Origin: Kluyvera intermedia | GTDB taxonomy: Bacteria > Pseudomonadota > Gammaproteobacteria > Enterobacterales > Enterobacteriaceae | Direction: 5' to 3' | NCBI RefSeq assembly: GCF_021440345.1 | Contig: NZ_JAKCNS010000003.1 | Location: forward strand, 1-64,000 | DNA length: 64,000 bases | In this document: one piece after another, positions 41,649 through 52,800 of the stretch | Numbering within the stretch: position 1 is the first letter of the stretch | How the letters are laid out: every line of letters begins with the position of its first letter | Made by a program: the position numbers and the translations under genes | The notes under the pieces: model-generated | What the model was told of the DNA's origin: nothing | The model's input: only the letters and a program-made list of their open reading frames with translations | Database searches by the model: none

Positions 41649-43049
41649 ATGAGCGTTGTGCCTGTAGCCGACGTACTCCAGGGCCGCGTAGCCGTTGACA
41701 GCGAAGTCACCGTGCGCGGCTGGGTACGTACCCGCCGAGATTCAAAAGCTGGCTTTTCCTTCCTGGCCGTCTATGACGGTTCCTGCTTTGATCCTGTACA
41801 GGCCGTTATTAATAATTCTCTGCCCAATTACAATCAGGAAGTGCTGCGTCTGACCACCGGCTGCTCCGTTATTGTCACCGGTAAGATTGTCGCCTCAAAG
41901 GGCGAGGGTCAGAGTTTTGAAATTCAGGCCACCAGCGTCGAAGTCACCGGCTGGGTTGAAGATCCTGATACCTATCCAATGGCGGCAAAACGCCACAGTA
42001 TCGAGTATCTGCGTGAAGTCGCGCATATGCGTCCGCGTACCAACCTGATTGGTGCAGTCGCTCGCGTTCGTCATACGCTGGCGCAGGCTCTGCATCGTTT
42101 CTTCGATGAGCAAGGTTTCTTCTGGGTTTCGACTCCGCTGATTACCGCTTCCGATACCGAAGGCGCAGGCGAAATGTTCCGAGTCTCTACGCTGGATATG
42201 GAAAACCTACCGCGTAACGATCAGGGCAAAGTCGACTACGACAAAGATTTCTTTGGTAAAGAAGCGTTCCTGACCGTTTCCGGTCAGTTGAATGGCGAAA
42301 CCTATGCCTGTGCGCTGTCCAAAATCTACACCTTCGGCCCGACCTTCCGCGCTGAAAACTCCAACACCAGCCGCCACCTGGCAGAGTTCTGGATGCTGGA
42401 GCCGGAAGTCGCGTTTGCCGATCTGGCTGACAACGCCGCGCTGGCAGAAGCGATGCTGAAATATGTCTTCAAAGCGGTGCTTACCGAACGTGCAGACGAT
42501 ATGAAGTTCTTCGCTGAACGTGTAGATAAAGATGCTATCGACCGTCTGGAACGTTTCGTAACCGCTGATTTCGCTCAGGTGGACTACACCGACGCGGTTA
42601 CCATCCTGGAAAACTGCGGTAAGAAATTCGAGAACCCGGTTTACTGGGGCGTGGATCTCTCTTCCGAGCATGAACGTTACCTGGCTGAAGAACACTTCAA
42701 AGCGCCGGTTGTGGTGAAAAACTATCCGAAAGAGATTAAAGCCTTCTATATGCGTCTTAACGACGACGGTAAAACCGTTGCCGCAATGGACGTTCTGGCA
42801 CCGGGTATTGGTGAAATCATCGGTGGTTCCCAGCGTGAAGAACGTCTGGACGTTCTGGACGCACGTATGGCTGAAATGGGTCTGAATAAAGAAGACTACT
42901 GGTGGTACCGCGACCTGCGTCGTTACGGTACCGTTCCGCACTCTGGCTTCGGTCTGGGCTTCGAACGTCTGATTGCCTATGTCACCGGGGTGCAGAACGT
43001 TCGTGACGTAATTGCGTTCCCAAGAACGCCGCGTAACGCAACCTTCTAA
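41649..43049 (+). CDS. asnS: Asparaginyl-tRNA synthetase
   Basis: The 466-residue class IIb synthetase has an N-terminal OB-fold anticodon-binding domain ([25 protein letters not shown]) and a catalytic domain with motif 2 ([21 protein letters not shown] near 232) and motif 3 ([15 protein letters not shown] near 438). It charges tRNA-Asn with asparagine. Length equals E. coli AsnRS. Confidence 0.99.
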   Translation: MSVVPVADVLQGRVAVDSEVTVRGWVRTRRDSKAGFSFLAVYDGSCFDPVQAVINNSLPNYNQEVLRLTTGCSVIVTGKIVASKGEGQSFEIQATSVEVTGWVEDPDTYPMAAKRHSIEYLREVAHMRPRTNLIGAVARVRHTLAQALHRFFDEQGFFWVSTPLITASDTEGAGEMFRVSTLDMENLPRNDQGKVDYDKDFFGKEAFLTVSGQLNGETYACALSKIYTFGPTFRAENSNTSRHLAEFWMLEPEVAFADLADNAALAEAMLKYVFKAVLTERADDMKFFAERVDKDAIDRLERFVTADFAQVDYTDAVTILENCGKKFENPVYWGVDLSSEHERYLAEEHFKAPVVVKNYPKEIKAFYMRLNDDGKTVAAMDVLAPGIGEIIGGSQREERLDVLDARMAEMGLNKEDYWWYRDLRRYGTVPHSGFGLGFERLIAYVTGVQNVRDVIAFPRTPRNATF

Positions 43050-43664
43050 TTTATCTCTGTCTGAAAGGCCAGCCATCGTGCTGGCCTTTTTTTAGCCATA
43101 AGCCGATCATGTAAAGAAATCTTTATTAAGTTTAACAAACTTAAACTTCAAGACCTCTCCCTTCTCTCTTTGTTACAGCCCATTTCTCGTCATTAATCCG
43201 TACAAAAAACAGCCTGAATTTTATTGCACTTAAGATTTCACTAACGCCTTAGCATATTTTTTATCCAAAAACACAGCTATCTGGATGGCTAAAAATTGTC
43301 ATAGGGAAATTATTACTCATCCGCTCTGTGCGATAAGAAAAAGCGTTATGCGAATAAAAGATAAGAAATTCATATTGATAGATAAGGGGTCGTTCATTTT
43401 TCCCGCGTACGTCTCAGAATTTTGAGTTAGTTCACAAAGTTCCTTAAAATACATAAATTCTTACACATTATTTCTTTTGCTTACTCATTCTCGATGTTTG
43501 TAGCATTTTCAGGCTAGCGAAAGAGTGTTTTGAATGGAAAGATGCCTCTCAGACACATAAAGACACCAAACTCTCATCAATAGTTCCGTAAATTTTTATT
43601 GACGGAAGTAATTGCCGAAAGTCGAGAGTGTCTATAAAAAAAAACCTAATGAGGGTAATAAATA
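43050..43664 (+). promoter_or_regulatory. asnS-ompF gap: asnS terminator and OmpR-controlled ompF promoter region
   Basis: No gene is seen in these 615 bp. The left end holds the asnS terminator. The rest is AT-rich. TTACACATTA (43461) and TTACTCATTC (43481) repeat at 20-bp spacing, the geometry of tandem OmpR sites. From about 43501 to the ATG the sequence closely follows the E. coli ompF promoter and leader (GAATGGAAAGATGCC, CACCAAACTCTCATC, GAGGGTAATAAATA), where the sRNA MicF pairs near the start codon. Upstream AT tracts suit IHF and OmpR distal sites, which I cannot place exactly. Confidence 0.75.
43063..43093 (+). terminator. asnS terminator
   Basis: AAAGGCCAGC and GCTGGCCTTT form a 10-bp stem with a 6-nt loop, followed by a T tract, 14 nt after the asnS stop. 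Confidence 0.88.
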
Positions 43665-44831
43665 ATGATGAAGCGTAATATCCTGGCAGTGGTTATCCCT
43701 GCTCTGCTGGTAGCTGGTGCAGCGAATGCTGCAGAAATCTACAACAAAAATGCCAACAAACTGGACTTCTATGGTAAAGCAGTTGGTGAGCACATTTGGA
43801 CCACCAACGGCGACACCAGCAACGAAGATACCACTTATGCGCGTATCGGCTTTAAAGGCGAAACCCAGATCAACGATCAGCTGGTAGGTTACGGCCAGTG
43901 GGAATACAACATGGACGCCTCCAATGCTGAAGGCTCCCAGGGTACCAAAACCCGTCTGGCATTCGCTGGTCTGAAATTTGGTGATGCCGGTTCTATCGAC
44001 TACGGTCGTAACTACGGTGCCATCTACGACGTAGCGGCTTACACCGATATGCTGGTTGAATGGGGCGGCGATTCCTGGGCTGCTACCGACAACTTCATGA
44101 ACGGTCGTTCTTCTGGCCTGCTGACCTACCGTAACAGCGATTTCTTCGGTCTGGTTGATGGTCTGAGCTTCGCGCTGCAGTATCAGGGTAAAAACGATCG
44201 TAACAGCCCAGTTGTTGCGACTTATAACTCAGACGGTTCTGTGAAGGATGTTAGCTTCGGCGGTAACGGCGCGAAAGCTAACGGCGACGGCTTCAGCACC
44301 TCCGCACAGTATGATTTCGGTAACGGTATCGCGCTGGCAGCCGGTTATGAAGTAGCTGACCGCACCAATGCCCAGGTTAACCCAGGCACCTCTCCGACCC
44401 GTACTTGGGCGAGCGCTGGCGGTAGCAAAGCTGAAGCATGGTCTACTGCGGCTAAATATGACGCTAACAACGTCTATGCTGCGGTAATGTACGCTGAAAC
44501 TCTGAACATGACTCGTGAACCAGACAACAACTTCGCGAACAAAACTCAGAACATCGAAGCTGTGGTTCAGTATCAGTTCGACTTCGGTCTGCGTCCGTCC
44601 ATCGGCTACGTTCAGTCCAAAGGTAAAGACCTGATCGCTCGCGGCGACTTCAAAGGCGGCGACGCGGATCTGGTTAAATACATCGAAGTGGGTACCTGGT
44701 ACTACTTCAACAAGAACATGAACGTCTACGCGGCGTACAAGTTCAACCTGCTGGACGACACCGCTTACTCTGCTGAATCCGGTCTGGCGACCGACGACCA
44801 GGCGGCTGTAGGTATCGTTTACCAGTTCTAA
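43665..44831 (+). CDS. ompF: Outer membrane porin OmpF-type
   Basis: The 388-residue precursor has the signal peptide [28 protein letters not shown]. It is a 16-strand trimeric porin, with the L3 constriction loop region near [29 protein letters not shown] and the closing strand VGIVYQF. It is about 26 residues longer than E. coli OmpF, mainly in surface loops in the stretch from about residue 185 to 265. Position after asnS and the promoter identify it as ompF (OmpK35-type in Klebsiella). It passes small hydrophilic solutes and many beta-lactams. Confidence 0.96.
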   Translation: MMKRNILAVVIPALLVAGAANAAEIYNKNANKLDFYGKAVGEHIWTTNGDTSNEDTTYARIGFKGETQINDQLVGYGQWEYNMDASNAEGSQGTKTRLAFAGLKFGDAGSIDYGRNYGAIYDVAAYTDMLVEWGGDSWAATDNFMNGRSSGLLTYRNSDFFGLVDGLSFALQYQGKNDRNSPVVATYNSDGSVKDVSFGGNGAKANGDGFSTSAQYDFGNGIALAAGYEVADRTNAQVNPGTSPTRTWASAGGSKAEAWSTAAKYDANNVYAAVMYAETLNMTREPDNNFANKTQNIEAVVQYQFDFGLRPSIGYVQSKGKDLIARGDFKGGDADLVKYIEVGTWYYFNKNMNVYAAYKFNLLDDTAYSAESGLATDDQAAVGIVYQF

Positions 44832-44858
44832 TCAGCAGACCCTCGCTGCTATATGCCT

Positions 44859-44887
44859 AAAAAGCAGGACTTCGGTCCTGCTTTTTT
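44859..44887 (+). terminator. ompF terminator
   Basis: AAAAAGCAGGAC and GTCCTGCTTTTTT pair around TTCG, a classic tetraloop terminator, 27 nt after the ompF stop. Confidence 0.9.
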
Positions 44888-45015
44888 ACGTTCCTAAGAT
44901 GAAGATCGTAACTTTTGAAAAGCATCGCGCTTTTTGTCGCTAACGGTTGGCATTTTGTAAATCTACCGTTAACCTGATAGCGGATTTCCCCCGAACTTAT
45001 AAATGGAACCTCGTC

Positions 45016-46206
45016 ATGTTTGAGAACATCACAGCCGCCCCTGCCGACCCGATTCTGGGCCTGGCCGATCTGTTTCGCGCCGACGAACGCCCGGGAAAAA
45101 TCAATCTCGGGATTGGTGTTTATAAAGACGAAACCGGTAAGACACCGGTTCTTACTAGCGTAAAGAAAGCAGAACAGTATCTGCTGGAAAACGAAAACAC
45201 CAAAAACTATCTCGGTATTGATGGTATTCCTGAATTCGGTCGTTGCACTCAGGAGCTGCTGTTTGGTAAAGGTAGCGCGATTGTCAGCGATAAACGTGCC
45301 CGCACAGCACAGACTCCAGGTGGTACTGGCGCACTGCGCGTAGCGGCGGATTTCCTCGCGAAAAACACTGACGTGAAACGTATTTGGGTCAGCAACCCAA
45401 GCTGGCCGAACCACAAAAGCGTGTTTGGTGCCGCTGGTCTGGAAGTGCGTGAATATAACTACTACAGCGCTGAGAAACACGCGCTGGACTTCGATGCGCT
45501 GCTGGCAAGCCTGAACGATGCGCAGGCCGGCGATGTGGTGCTGTTCCACGGCTGCTGCCATAACCCAACCGGGATTGATCCAACGCTTGAGCAATGGCAA
45601 CAGTTGGCTGCACTGTCGATTGAAAAAGGTTGGTTGCCGCTGTTCGACTTCGCCTACCAGGGCTTTGCCCGCGGTCTGGAAGAAGACGCTGAAGGCCTGC
45701 GCGCGTTTGCTGCGCTGCACAAAGAACTGATTGTCGCGAGCTCCTACTCGAAAAACTTCGGCCTCTATAACGAACGCGTAGGTGCATGTACTCTGGTTAC
45801 TGCCGATTCTGACACGGCCGACCGCGCGTTTAGCCAGATGAAAGCCGTCATCCGCGCCAACTATTCTAACCCACCAGCACACGGTGCATCCGTGGTGGCA
45901 ACCATCCTCAGCAATGACGCTCTGCGCGCCATCTGGGAACAAGAGCTCACAGATATGCGCCAGCGTATTCAGCGCATGCGCCTGCTGTTTGTGAACACAC
46001 TGCAGGAGAAAGGTGCAGGCCGCGACTTTAGCTTTATCACCAAACAGAACGGTATGTTCTCCTTTAGCGGCTTGACCAAAGAACAGGTTCTGCGTCTGCG
46101 TGAAGAGTTTGGGGTTTACGCTGTGGCATCCGGCCGAATTAACGTCGCCGGTATGACGCCAGACAATATGGCTCCGCTGTGTGAAGCCATCGTCGCCGTC
46201 TTGTAA
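45016..46206 (+). CDS. aspC: Aspartate aminotransferase
   Basis: The 396-residue fold type I PLP enzyme exchanges amino groups between aspartate/glutamate and oxaloacetate/2-oxoglutarate and also acts on aromatic amino acids. Schiff-base Lys246 is in [16 protein letters not shown]. Other PLP contacts are visible in GGTGALR (near 100), HNPTGIDPT (near 182) and [10 protein letters not shown] (near 213). The terminator downstream separates it from convergent gloC. Confidence 0.98.
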   Translation: MFENITAAPADPILGLADLFRADERPGKINLGIGVYKDETGKTPVLTSVKKAEQYLLENENTKNYLGIDGIPEFGRCTQELLFGKGSAIVSDKRARTAQTPGGTGALRVAADFLAKNTDVKRIWVSNPSWPNHKSVFGAAGLEVREYNYYSAEKHALDFDALLASLNDAQAGDVVLFHGCCHNPTGIDPTLEQWQQLAALSIEKGWLPLFDFAYQGFARGLEEDAEGLRAFAALHKELIVASSYSKNFGLYNERVGACTLVTADSDTADRAFSQMKAVIRANYSNPPAHGASVVATILSNDALRAIWEQELTDMRQRIQRMRLLFVNTLQEKGAGRDFSFITKQNGMFSFSGLTKEQVLRLREEFGVYAVASGRINVAGMTPDNMAPLCEAIVAVL

Positions 46207-46252
46207 TAATCACCCGGCTGAGTTTGACCTCGTCGGGGTTTATCACAGTGAC

Positions 46253-46280
46253 AAAAAAGGCCGCAAATGCGGCCTTTTTA
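46253..46280. terminator. Bidirectional terminator between aspC and gloC
   Basis: AAAAAGGCCGC and GCGGCCTTTTT pair around AAAT. It lies between the convergent stop codons of aspC and gloC. Confidence 0.88.
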
Positions 46281-46285
46281 TTATC

Positions 46286-46933
46286 TTACCAGACGGGTAG
46301 TTCATCCTGCAGGAACGGGTTGTGCAAACGCTCGTGACCCAGCGTCGACATTGGCCCGTGCCCGGCAATAAACTTCACATCGTCGCCCAACGGCAGCAGC
46401 TTGCGCTTGATAGCATCAATCAACTGCGCGTGGTCGCCGCGTGGGAAATCACTGCGCCCTACACCACCTTTAAACAACACGTCGCCAGAGATAAGTAAAC
46501 GCGCCGCGTCGTCGAAAAAGACCACGTGACCCGGCGTATGTCCAGGACAGTGCAGCACCTGTAGCTTAACGTTACCGACGCTCACCGTATCGCCCTCATT
46601 CAGCCAACGGTCTGGCGTCAAAGGCTGACAGTCCTCAAGGCCAAACATCCGGCTTTGTGCAGGCAGCCCCTGCAACCAGAACTCATCTTCTTTTTCCGGC
46701 CCAATCACCGGCACACCGTAATGCTGTGCCAGCTCCGCCGCCGCACCCACATGGTCAAGATGACCATGGGTCAGCAAAATTTGCTGCAACGTCACGCCAG
46801 CGTCTGCAACCTGTTGTTTAATCTTTTCAGCATCACCACCTGGATCGACCAGCGCCGCCAGTTTGGTTTGTTCACACCAGATCAACGAACAGTTTTGCGC
46901 GAATGCAGTAACCGGAATAATGCGATAATTCAT
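46286..46933 (-). CDS. gloC: Type II glyoxalase GloC (YcbL)
   Basis: The 215-residue metallo-beta-lactamase-fold hydrolase has the metal motif [11 protein letters not shown] near 54 and [13 protein letters not shown] near 130. It hydrolyses S-lactoylglutathione from the methylglyoxal pathway, the detoxification partner of products of mgsA. ATG 46933 ([11 protein letters not shown]) gives the family length; an upstream in-frame ATG adds seven residues. Confidence 0.94.
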   Translation of the reverse strand: MNYRIIPVTAFAQNCSLIWCEQTKLAALVDPGGDAEKIKQQVADAGVTLQQILLTHGHLDHVGAAAELAQHYGVPVIGPEKEDEFWLQGLPAQSRMFGLEDCQPLTPDRWLNEGDTVSVGNVKLQVLHCPGHTPGHVVFFDDAARLLISGDVLFKGGVGRSDFPRGDHAQLIDAIKRKLLPLGDDVKFIAGHGPMSTLGHERLHNPFLQDELPVW

Positions 46934-46998
46934 GTTGCTCCTGTTTATACTCATCGCCGTTCGGCCTCTTCAATGAAGCTAAACGGTCAGGCGTAGAG

Positions 46999-47550
46999 TT
47001 ACCAGTTCCGTAACGGCCCGGTATCAATATGCACAAAGTTGCTACGTGGGTAATATCCTACACCACCTGCGCGCAGAGATAACGCTGCTTTGCGAACATT
47101 GCTTAATGAAATGCCTTCAATATGGAAATCCATTGCCTGCCCTTTTGTGTGATAGCTATGTTTAGCTACTCCACGACTGCGCGCTCGCAGTTCATCATTG
47201 GTATCAACGGAGCGATATCCAGAAATCAATTGCACAGGTTTATTGGTTCCTAATAACCCCTGAAGGCGATAGAGCTGATCGAACAATGAAGGATCCATAC
47301 TCTTTATTTTATTCGCGCGATAGTCACGGAAAAAATGGTTAAGCTTTGCTAATTCATCCTGAATATAGCCTCGGCCGTCAAAAAACTCGGCTTTTATCAA
47401 CTCACCTGTATGCAGGTTATTCAGCGTTAAAATACGCGGACGTGGGGTCGAGAGGGTAGCAAATGCAGGTGTGGGTAAGATGGCCGCTGCGCCCAGCGCA
47501 ACACCACCTAACGCCAGCAGTTTGCGGCGATTAGCGTCAATTTTATCCAT
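46999..47550 (-). CDS. mepK: Murein endopeptidase MepK, Tat-exported
   Basis: The 183-residue protein has a twin-arginine signal (ANRRKLLALGGVALGAAAILPTPAFA) and a DUF882/LAS peptidase domain with metal ligands in SYHTKGQAMDFHIEG and NFVHIDTGP. MepK cuts meso-DAP 3-3 cross-links, so it opposes the L,D-transpeptidase encoded just upstream. I chose ATG 47550 because it starts the conserved MDKIDANRRK. Confidence 0.95.
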   Translation of the reverse strand: MDKIDANRRKLLALGGVALGAAAILPTPAFATLSTPRPRILTLNNLHTGELIKAEFFDGRGYIQDELAKLNHFFRDYRANKIKSMDPSLFDQLYRLQGLLGTNKPVQLISGYRSVDTNDELRARSRGVAKHSYHTKGQAMDFHIEGISLSNVRKAALSLRAGGVGYYPRSNFVHIDTGPLRNW

Positions 47551-47661
47551 GATAATCAGGTCTACAGTCAGTAAGTGTGGTCGAAAAATATGCACTTCTG
47601 GCGCACGTTAAGCACCTTACCGGGCATCAAAGCCAGCGTCAAGGCGGCCTGCAGCGCAGAT

Positions 47662-47690
47662 AGGCCAGCCCCTGGAGTTCAGGGCTGGCT
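47662..47690. terminator. Hairpin between ldtD and mepK
   Basis: GCCAGCCC and GGGCTGGC pair around a loop that can pair further. T-rich sequence follows only on the rightward strand, where no gene ends, so its role is unclear; leftward it may act as a weak attenuator after ldtD. Confidence 0.4.
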
Positions 47691-47734
47691 TCTTTGCTTT
47701 TCATTCGACAACTACATTACCTGAACTACTTCAT

Positions 47735-49519
47735 TTATCTGATCAATTGTTCCGCTTTTGGCAAAATCTGTGCACCGGATCGCGCAGTGATATCATAATT
47801 GTAAATATCTGTTCGATATTGTGTCTGACCATCAGACCCGACAAAGGCGGTCAAATAATAGAGATTAACCGGAATATTTTGCCGGATATTCACATAGCGG
47901 GTATTACCTTCTTTCAGCGCATCAGAAATTCGCGCGTCATTCCAGCCCGCATCCTGCAGCAGCATATTCGCCAAATCGGAGGCTTTATTAACCCGGACAC
48001 ATCCGGAGCTTAACGCCCTGGCATCTTTCTGGAACAGATTATGGTTCGGCGTATCATGCAGATAAATAGCGTCCGAGCTTGGCATATTAAATTTATAACG
48101 CCCTAACGAGTTACGTTCCCCCGGTGCCTGCTGGAAGCGGAAGGGTAAATTCGATGCGGTGATGGTTGACCAGTCCACGCGCCATGGATCGATAGTCTCT
48201 TTGCTATTCCAGCCACGCAGGACGGTGTAGTTGTGCCGCTCCAGATAGCCAGGATCATCGCGCAGCTTCGGTAGAATATCGTTACGCGCCAGCGTCGGCG
48301 GTACATTCCACGGTGGATTCACCACCACGTTATTCAACGCGCTGCTCATCATCGGCGTTTTACGATCCGGACGCCCGACAATAACGCGCGAAGCCAACGC
48401 TTCGCTGCCGTTCAAATAATAGACTAACGAGTAGGCTGGAATATTCACCATAATACCGGTGGAAACTTTCCCCGGTAATAAACGTAGGCGCTGAATATTA
48501 AGTGCCAGTACCCCGGCTCGCTGGGCTGAAGAGAGGTTAAGCCAGTCACGGGTTGATGCGCCGATGACCCCATCTGCGCCTAACCCCTGTGCCGCCTGGA
48601 AGCGTTTAACCGCAGCCACCAGCGTCTGATCGTAGCCTGCTGGGCCGCTCTTAGCAGTTTTCTTCGTCTTACCGATATTATCGCCAGGTAGCGCAATATC
48701 CGGCCCGGAGTCCAGTACGCCATTGCGCTGCAATATCTCACGCAGCGCCGGAACGTCGCTACTCCATTGTCCTGGGCGTAAAGAGACCGTGGAGGTCAAT
48801 TTCGGCCACGGACGAGAGTCGCCCGTCAGCGCCAGCAGCGCCTGGTGCATCGCGGCATACTGTGGATGCTGTGGCGCCAGAGCAGCAATAAACTGCGGCA
48901 ACGTACCATTATCGAGGGCCAGCTGCCACTGATTGATAACCGACAGCGGCGGCGTCGCTAACGTATAAGGCTTATCGCTATATAACCAGCGGTTCCCCTG
49001 CACCGGAATGCCGCTAATAAAGTGCAGATAGCCCATCAGCGCGTCGGATAACACCACGTCACGAGTCATGCCGCTGACGTTAGGATCGGTGAGCAGTTCT
49101 ACCCAACGGGTAAACTGCGGCTGGAAACCGGCGATGGCCACTTCGGCTAACTGTTGTTGGAAGGCACGAACCGCATCACGGTTTTCCCACATCGGCTTCA
49201 TTGCCCGAGCGGCATACAGCGTCACCAGTGGATTAAGATAGACGGGTTGGTATCCGGCAGGCAGAAGAGACAGGATTTCGGCACGACCTGCCGCCGCTGC
49301 CCCTGCGGCCAGAGGCTGACTTCCTGCCAAACTCGCCATCGCCGCCGATTGCGACTCCGGGTGCTGAAGCACTGCCGAAGGCTCTGCCGGCAGCGCGGTA
49401 CTATCAGATGGAACCAGCTCGGGTTCATCCGCAAAAGCAGTAAACAGCGGAGCAAACGTCATTGCCAGACATAAAGTCACGGCAGACAATCGACGACCAT
49501 TTTTTTTATTAAGCGACAT
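47735..49519 (-). CDS. ldtD: L,D-transpeptidase LdtD (YcbB)
   Basis: The 594-residue protein has a signal peptide ([20 protein letters not shown]), a long alpha-helical scaffold, a peptidoglycan-binding domain ([24 protein letters not shown] near 310) and a YkuD catalytic domain with Cys507 in [13 protein letters not shown]. It makes 3-3 cross-links in peptidoglycan and gives beta-lactam tolerance when beta-lactams block normal cross-linking; in E. coli it is in the Cpx regulon. The central linker near 290 is shorter than in E. coli. An alternative ATG at 49552 would add 11 residues. Confidence 0.95.
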   Translation of the reverse strand: MSLNKKNGRRLSAVTLCLAMTFAPLFTAFADEPELVPSDSTALPAEPSAVLQHPESQSAAMASLAGSQPLAAGAAAAGRAEILSLLPAGYQPVYLNPLVTLYAARAMKPMWENRDAVRAFQQQLAEVAIAGFQPQFTRWVELLTDPNVSGMTRDVVLSDALMGYLHFISGIPVQGNRWLYSDKPYTLATPPLSVINQWQLALDNGTLPQFIAALAPQHPQYAAMHQALLALTGDSRPWPKLTSTVSLRPGQWSSDVPALREILQRNGVLDSGPDIALPGDNIGKTKKTAKSGPAGYDQTLVAAVKRFQAAQGLGADGVIGASTRDWLNLSSAQRAGVLALNIQRLRLLPGKVSTGIMVNIPAYSLVYYLNGSEALASRVIVGRPDRKTPMMSSALNNVVVNPPWNVPPTLARNDILPKLRDDPGYLERHNYTVLRGWNSKETIDPWRVDWSTITASNLPFRFQQAPGERNSLGRYKFNMPSSDAIYLHDTPNHNLFQKDARALSSGCVRVNKASDLANMLLQDAGWNDARISDALKEGNTRYVNIRQNIPVNLYYLTAFVGSDGQTQYRTDIYNYDITARSGAQILPKAEQLIR

Positions 49520-49654
49520 CCCTTGCCCCCTGTTAAAGATACGAAGACCCATAAAGTGGGCTTACCTTCAGTATATAAAGACAAAAACATTTTTGCCCGG
49601 TGAAATGTAAAGAAGTCTAAAGATAATAACGCGATATCGCCGTTATGAGAAAAG

Positions 49655-49681
49655 CAAAAAGGGCGACATTTCTGTCGCCCT
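49655..49681 (-). terminator. mukB operon terminator
   Basis: Leftward AGGGCGACA and TGTCGCCCT pair around GAAA and run into TTTTT. It lies about 130 nt downstream of mukB, after the REP-like segment. Confidence 0.82.
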
Positions 49682-49713
49682 ATATTCTGAATTCGGACAC
49701 GATAACGGCTGCC

Positions 49714-49799
49714 CCGCCGGCCCAAGCCCATAGCAGGCCGGGTAAGGCCCGATAATTTTCGCTGAATGACCTGATACACTGCGTGTTTATCAGGCCGTT
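49714..49799. repeat. REP-like palindromic segment downstream of mukB
   Basis: CCGGCC...GGCCGGG and CCTGATA...TATCAGG (49770-49794) are imperfect palindromes side by side in the 3' untranslated region of mukB. Their composition and spacing resemble enterobacterial REP/BIME units. I see no further copies in this window clear enough to confirm a family. Confidence 0.45.
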
Positions 49800-49810
49800 C
49801 AGGTGCCGTG

Positions 49811-52800
49811 CTATGAAGCGTCCGCGGTGCCTGGCAACGTTTCAGGAAGCTGAGCGGCGAAACCTCGCAGCCCAACCACGTGAACGTGCTCGTGGTTATT
49901 GACCACTTTACGCACAAGCTTATAGGTGGTCCCTTTCTCCGGACTGATGTTTTCCGGTGCCGCAATAATCAGCTGCATTTCCAGACGTTCACACAGCTCG
50001 AACAGCGTAGCAATGGAGCGGGCATCAAGACGAGCCGCTTCATCGAGGAACAGCAGACGGCATGGCGACAGATCTTTGCCGCGCAGACGACGCGCTTCAT
50101 CTTCCCAGCTCTGCACTACCATCACCAGAATTGACATCCCGGTACCGATAGCCTCACCGGTAGATAGCGCACCGGACTCTGCACGCAGCCAGCCGTCGGA
50201 GCCACGGTTAACCTCAACTTCCATTTCCAGATAGCTACGGTAGTCGAGCAGCTCTTCACCAATGGTCTGCGGCGTACGCTGGCCCATATCAATCTGCGGG
50301 TTAAGGCGCTGATAGAGCTTCGCCAGCGCTTCCGAGAAGGTCAGGCGGTTGCTGTTAAACAGATCCTGATGCTGTTCATGTTGCTCAGAAAGCACATCGA
50401 GCAGCATTGCGTGGGTTTCACGCACGTTGACGTTCAGACGCACGCTGTTCACCTGGCCGAACGACACGTTCTGCAGCCCCTGGTTCAGCTGGCGAATACG
50501 GTTCTGTTCGCGCTGAATAGTTTTGCGAATAATATTCGCTACGCTTCGGGAGCTAATCGCCAGTTTCTGTTCGCGGTTGGTCAGCTCTTCGGTCAAACGA
50601 CTCAGTTCAATTTCCATCTGTTCGATAGCTTCAACCGGGTCATCGGTGCGGATAATATCCTGACGGATACGCTCGCGCAGGTGCTGATAGACGGCAACGA
50701 AGAACTGGATTTTACGCTCCGGACGCTTCGGATCTTCCGACATACGCAACACATCACGCAGGTGTTCGTTATCCGCGACCGCCAGACGCAGCGCCCCCAG
50801 CGCTTTATCCGACATTGAGCGCAGATCGTCGGCTGAAAGATAGGCCAGTTCGCGACGATGCAGACGACGTTCAACGTTGTTGTCTTTCACCAAACGCATC
50901 ACCGCACACCATCCGGCCTTCGCGCTCACTACCTGTTCACGCATTTCCAGATAATCACGTTCCAGCTTACGCAGCTTGCGGGTCAGGTTGTCCATCTCCG
51001 CTTCACAGAATGTCAGCGCTTTTTCCAGCTGGTTACGACGCGCGCGGTTGTTGCTGAGCTGTGCATGCAGTTCGTCACGACGCGCGCGCGCGCGCTCTTC
51101 GGCCCCGGCATCGGCGCGTACGCCGATATCTTTGAGTTCTTTATGCAGATCGTTGAGCAGCTCTTTTTTGGTGTCGTACGAGCTTTTCAGTGACGCCAAC
51201 ACCTGGCTGTACTGACTCACCTGGGCGGCGTGGGTACGCATCGCCTCACGGGCGCGGCTACGTTCGGTTTCGGCCTGCGCCAGACGCTGACGCAGTTTTT
51301 CGTTCAAATCGCTATTGCCGGAAAGCATATCGGCCGAGTCGGAATAGCCAAAGTGGGCGCGACGCTGCACCACTTCCGTCAGCGCAAAGGCCTGCTGACG
51401 CGCTTCTCGCTGTACCTGCTGCGACCAGGCGTAATCTTCTTTTAACTGCTCAAATTGCTGTGGATCGCTTTGCAATACAGAAGCAATCGGCTCCAGCTTC
51501 GCCAGATGATTACCGTGCTGCTGGATAAAGCGCGCGGCTTCCTGGGCTTCATCCAGACGTTCCTGAATCTCATCGACGCGGTCGGCCAGTGTTTCATCGG
51601 CTAACAGGCTCAGACGCGGTAGCAAACGGTTCAGCAGAGCCACGCCCTCTTTCGCCTGTTCAAACTGCGCCTGTTGCTGTTGGTTATCGCTTTCGTGGCT
51701 GTTGAGCGCACGCTCAAGCTCGTTGCGACGGGTATTCAGTTTACGGATTTCCGCTTCTGGATCGTCATCAAAGGCCACCGACAGATGGCTACCGATGAAG
51801 CGGCTGAACGCCTGGTGCAGACGTTGGGTTTTCTGGACGTCAAACGACAGCGTCGCGAAACGTTCGGACAGCACTTCACGCTCAGCGTGCAGGCTTTCAA
51901 TGCGGCTTTCACGCGCGGCACGACCAAACAGCGGCAGCGACGGGAAGCGAGAGTAACGCCACTGGCGGTCGGCAATTTTAACGACAACCGCTTTTTCCAG
52001 TTCATCGACGGCAAACACGCTGTCATCAAACGACTGCGGATCCCCTTCAATCAGATAGAGATCTTCCGGGCAATCTTCCAGGCCTTCCAGATACTCGGCG
52101 ATCTGTGACAGATCCGGCACCACGATGGCGTGACGCGATGGGCCATACAGCGCGGAGAAGTACGGCGCATCTTCAAGGCTAACGTCGTCATAGATTTCCG
52201 ACAGCAGTACGCCGCCAAAGCGTTCCGCCAGCGCGTTGAGACGTGGGTCTTCCGAGCCACCCGGCTGGCTTAAGCGTTCAATTTCATCATCGACCGCACG
52301 TTTACGCGTCCCGACTTCGTCGCGTTCCACAATGGCTTCACGCTCACGCTCCAGCAGTTGCTGAACATATTCGGTGACGTCCTGGCTTGATTCAAACTGT
52401 TCGCCGCTTTGCTCGCACAGCTGGTTCAGGCTATTTTGCGCCGCCAACCATACCGGTGCACGATGCATCAGCGCGGAAATCCGCGATTGCAGCTGCTCCT
52501 GCTCCTGGCGCAACGTCATACGCTGTTCACGCGCATCGCTGACGCAGTCACTCAGGGCAGCAATACGCGCTTCCAGTTCATGATGCAGCGTTTCGAGTTC
52601 GTCGATATCGTACTGTTTGCCCTGACGTTTACAGAAATCAGCCAGCAGACGTTCAGCATCCTGCTGTTCACGCAGACGCTGTTCCAGTTCGTTCAGACGG
52701 CTGCGCAGCGGCTGCGCCTGTTCTGCCAGATGACGCTGGTTGACGCCGTCGCGCAGTAATTCACGCGCGATTTCCCAGGCTTCATCACGCGCCAGCGGGC

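Noticed and set aside
42207-43076. 289-codon frame antisense to asnS
   Set aside because: It overlaps a conserved synthetase gene and its terminator. No independent evidence.
44857-45942. 361-codon frame antisense to aspC
   Set aside because: It is fully overlapped by the conserved aspC gene; long antisense frames are common opposite codon-biased genes.
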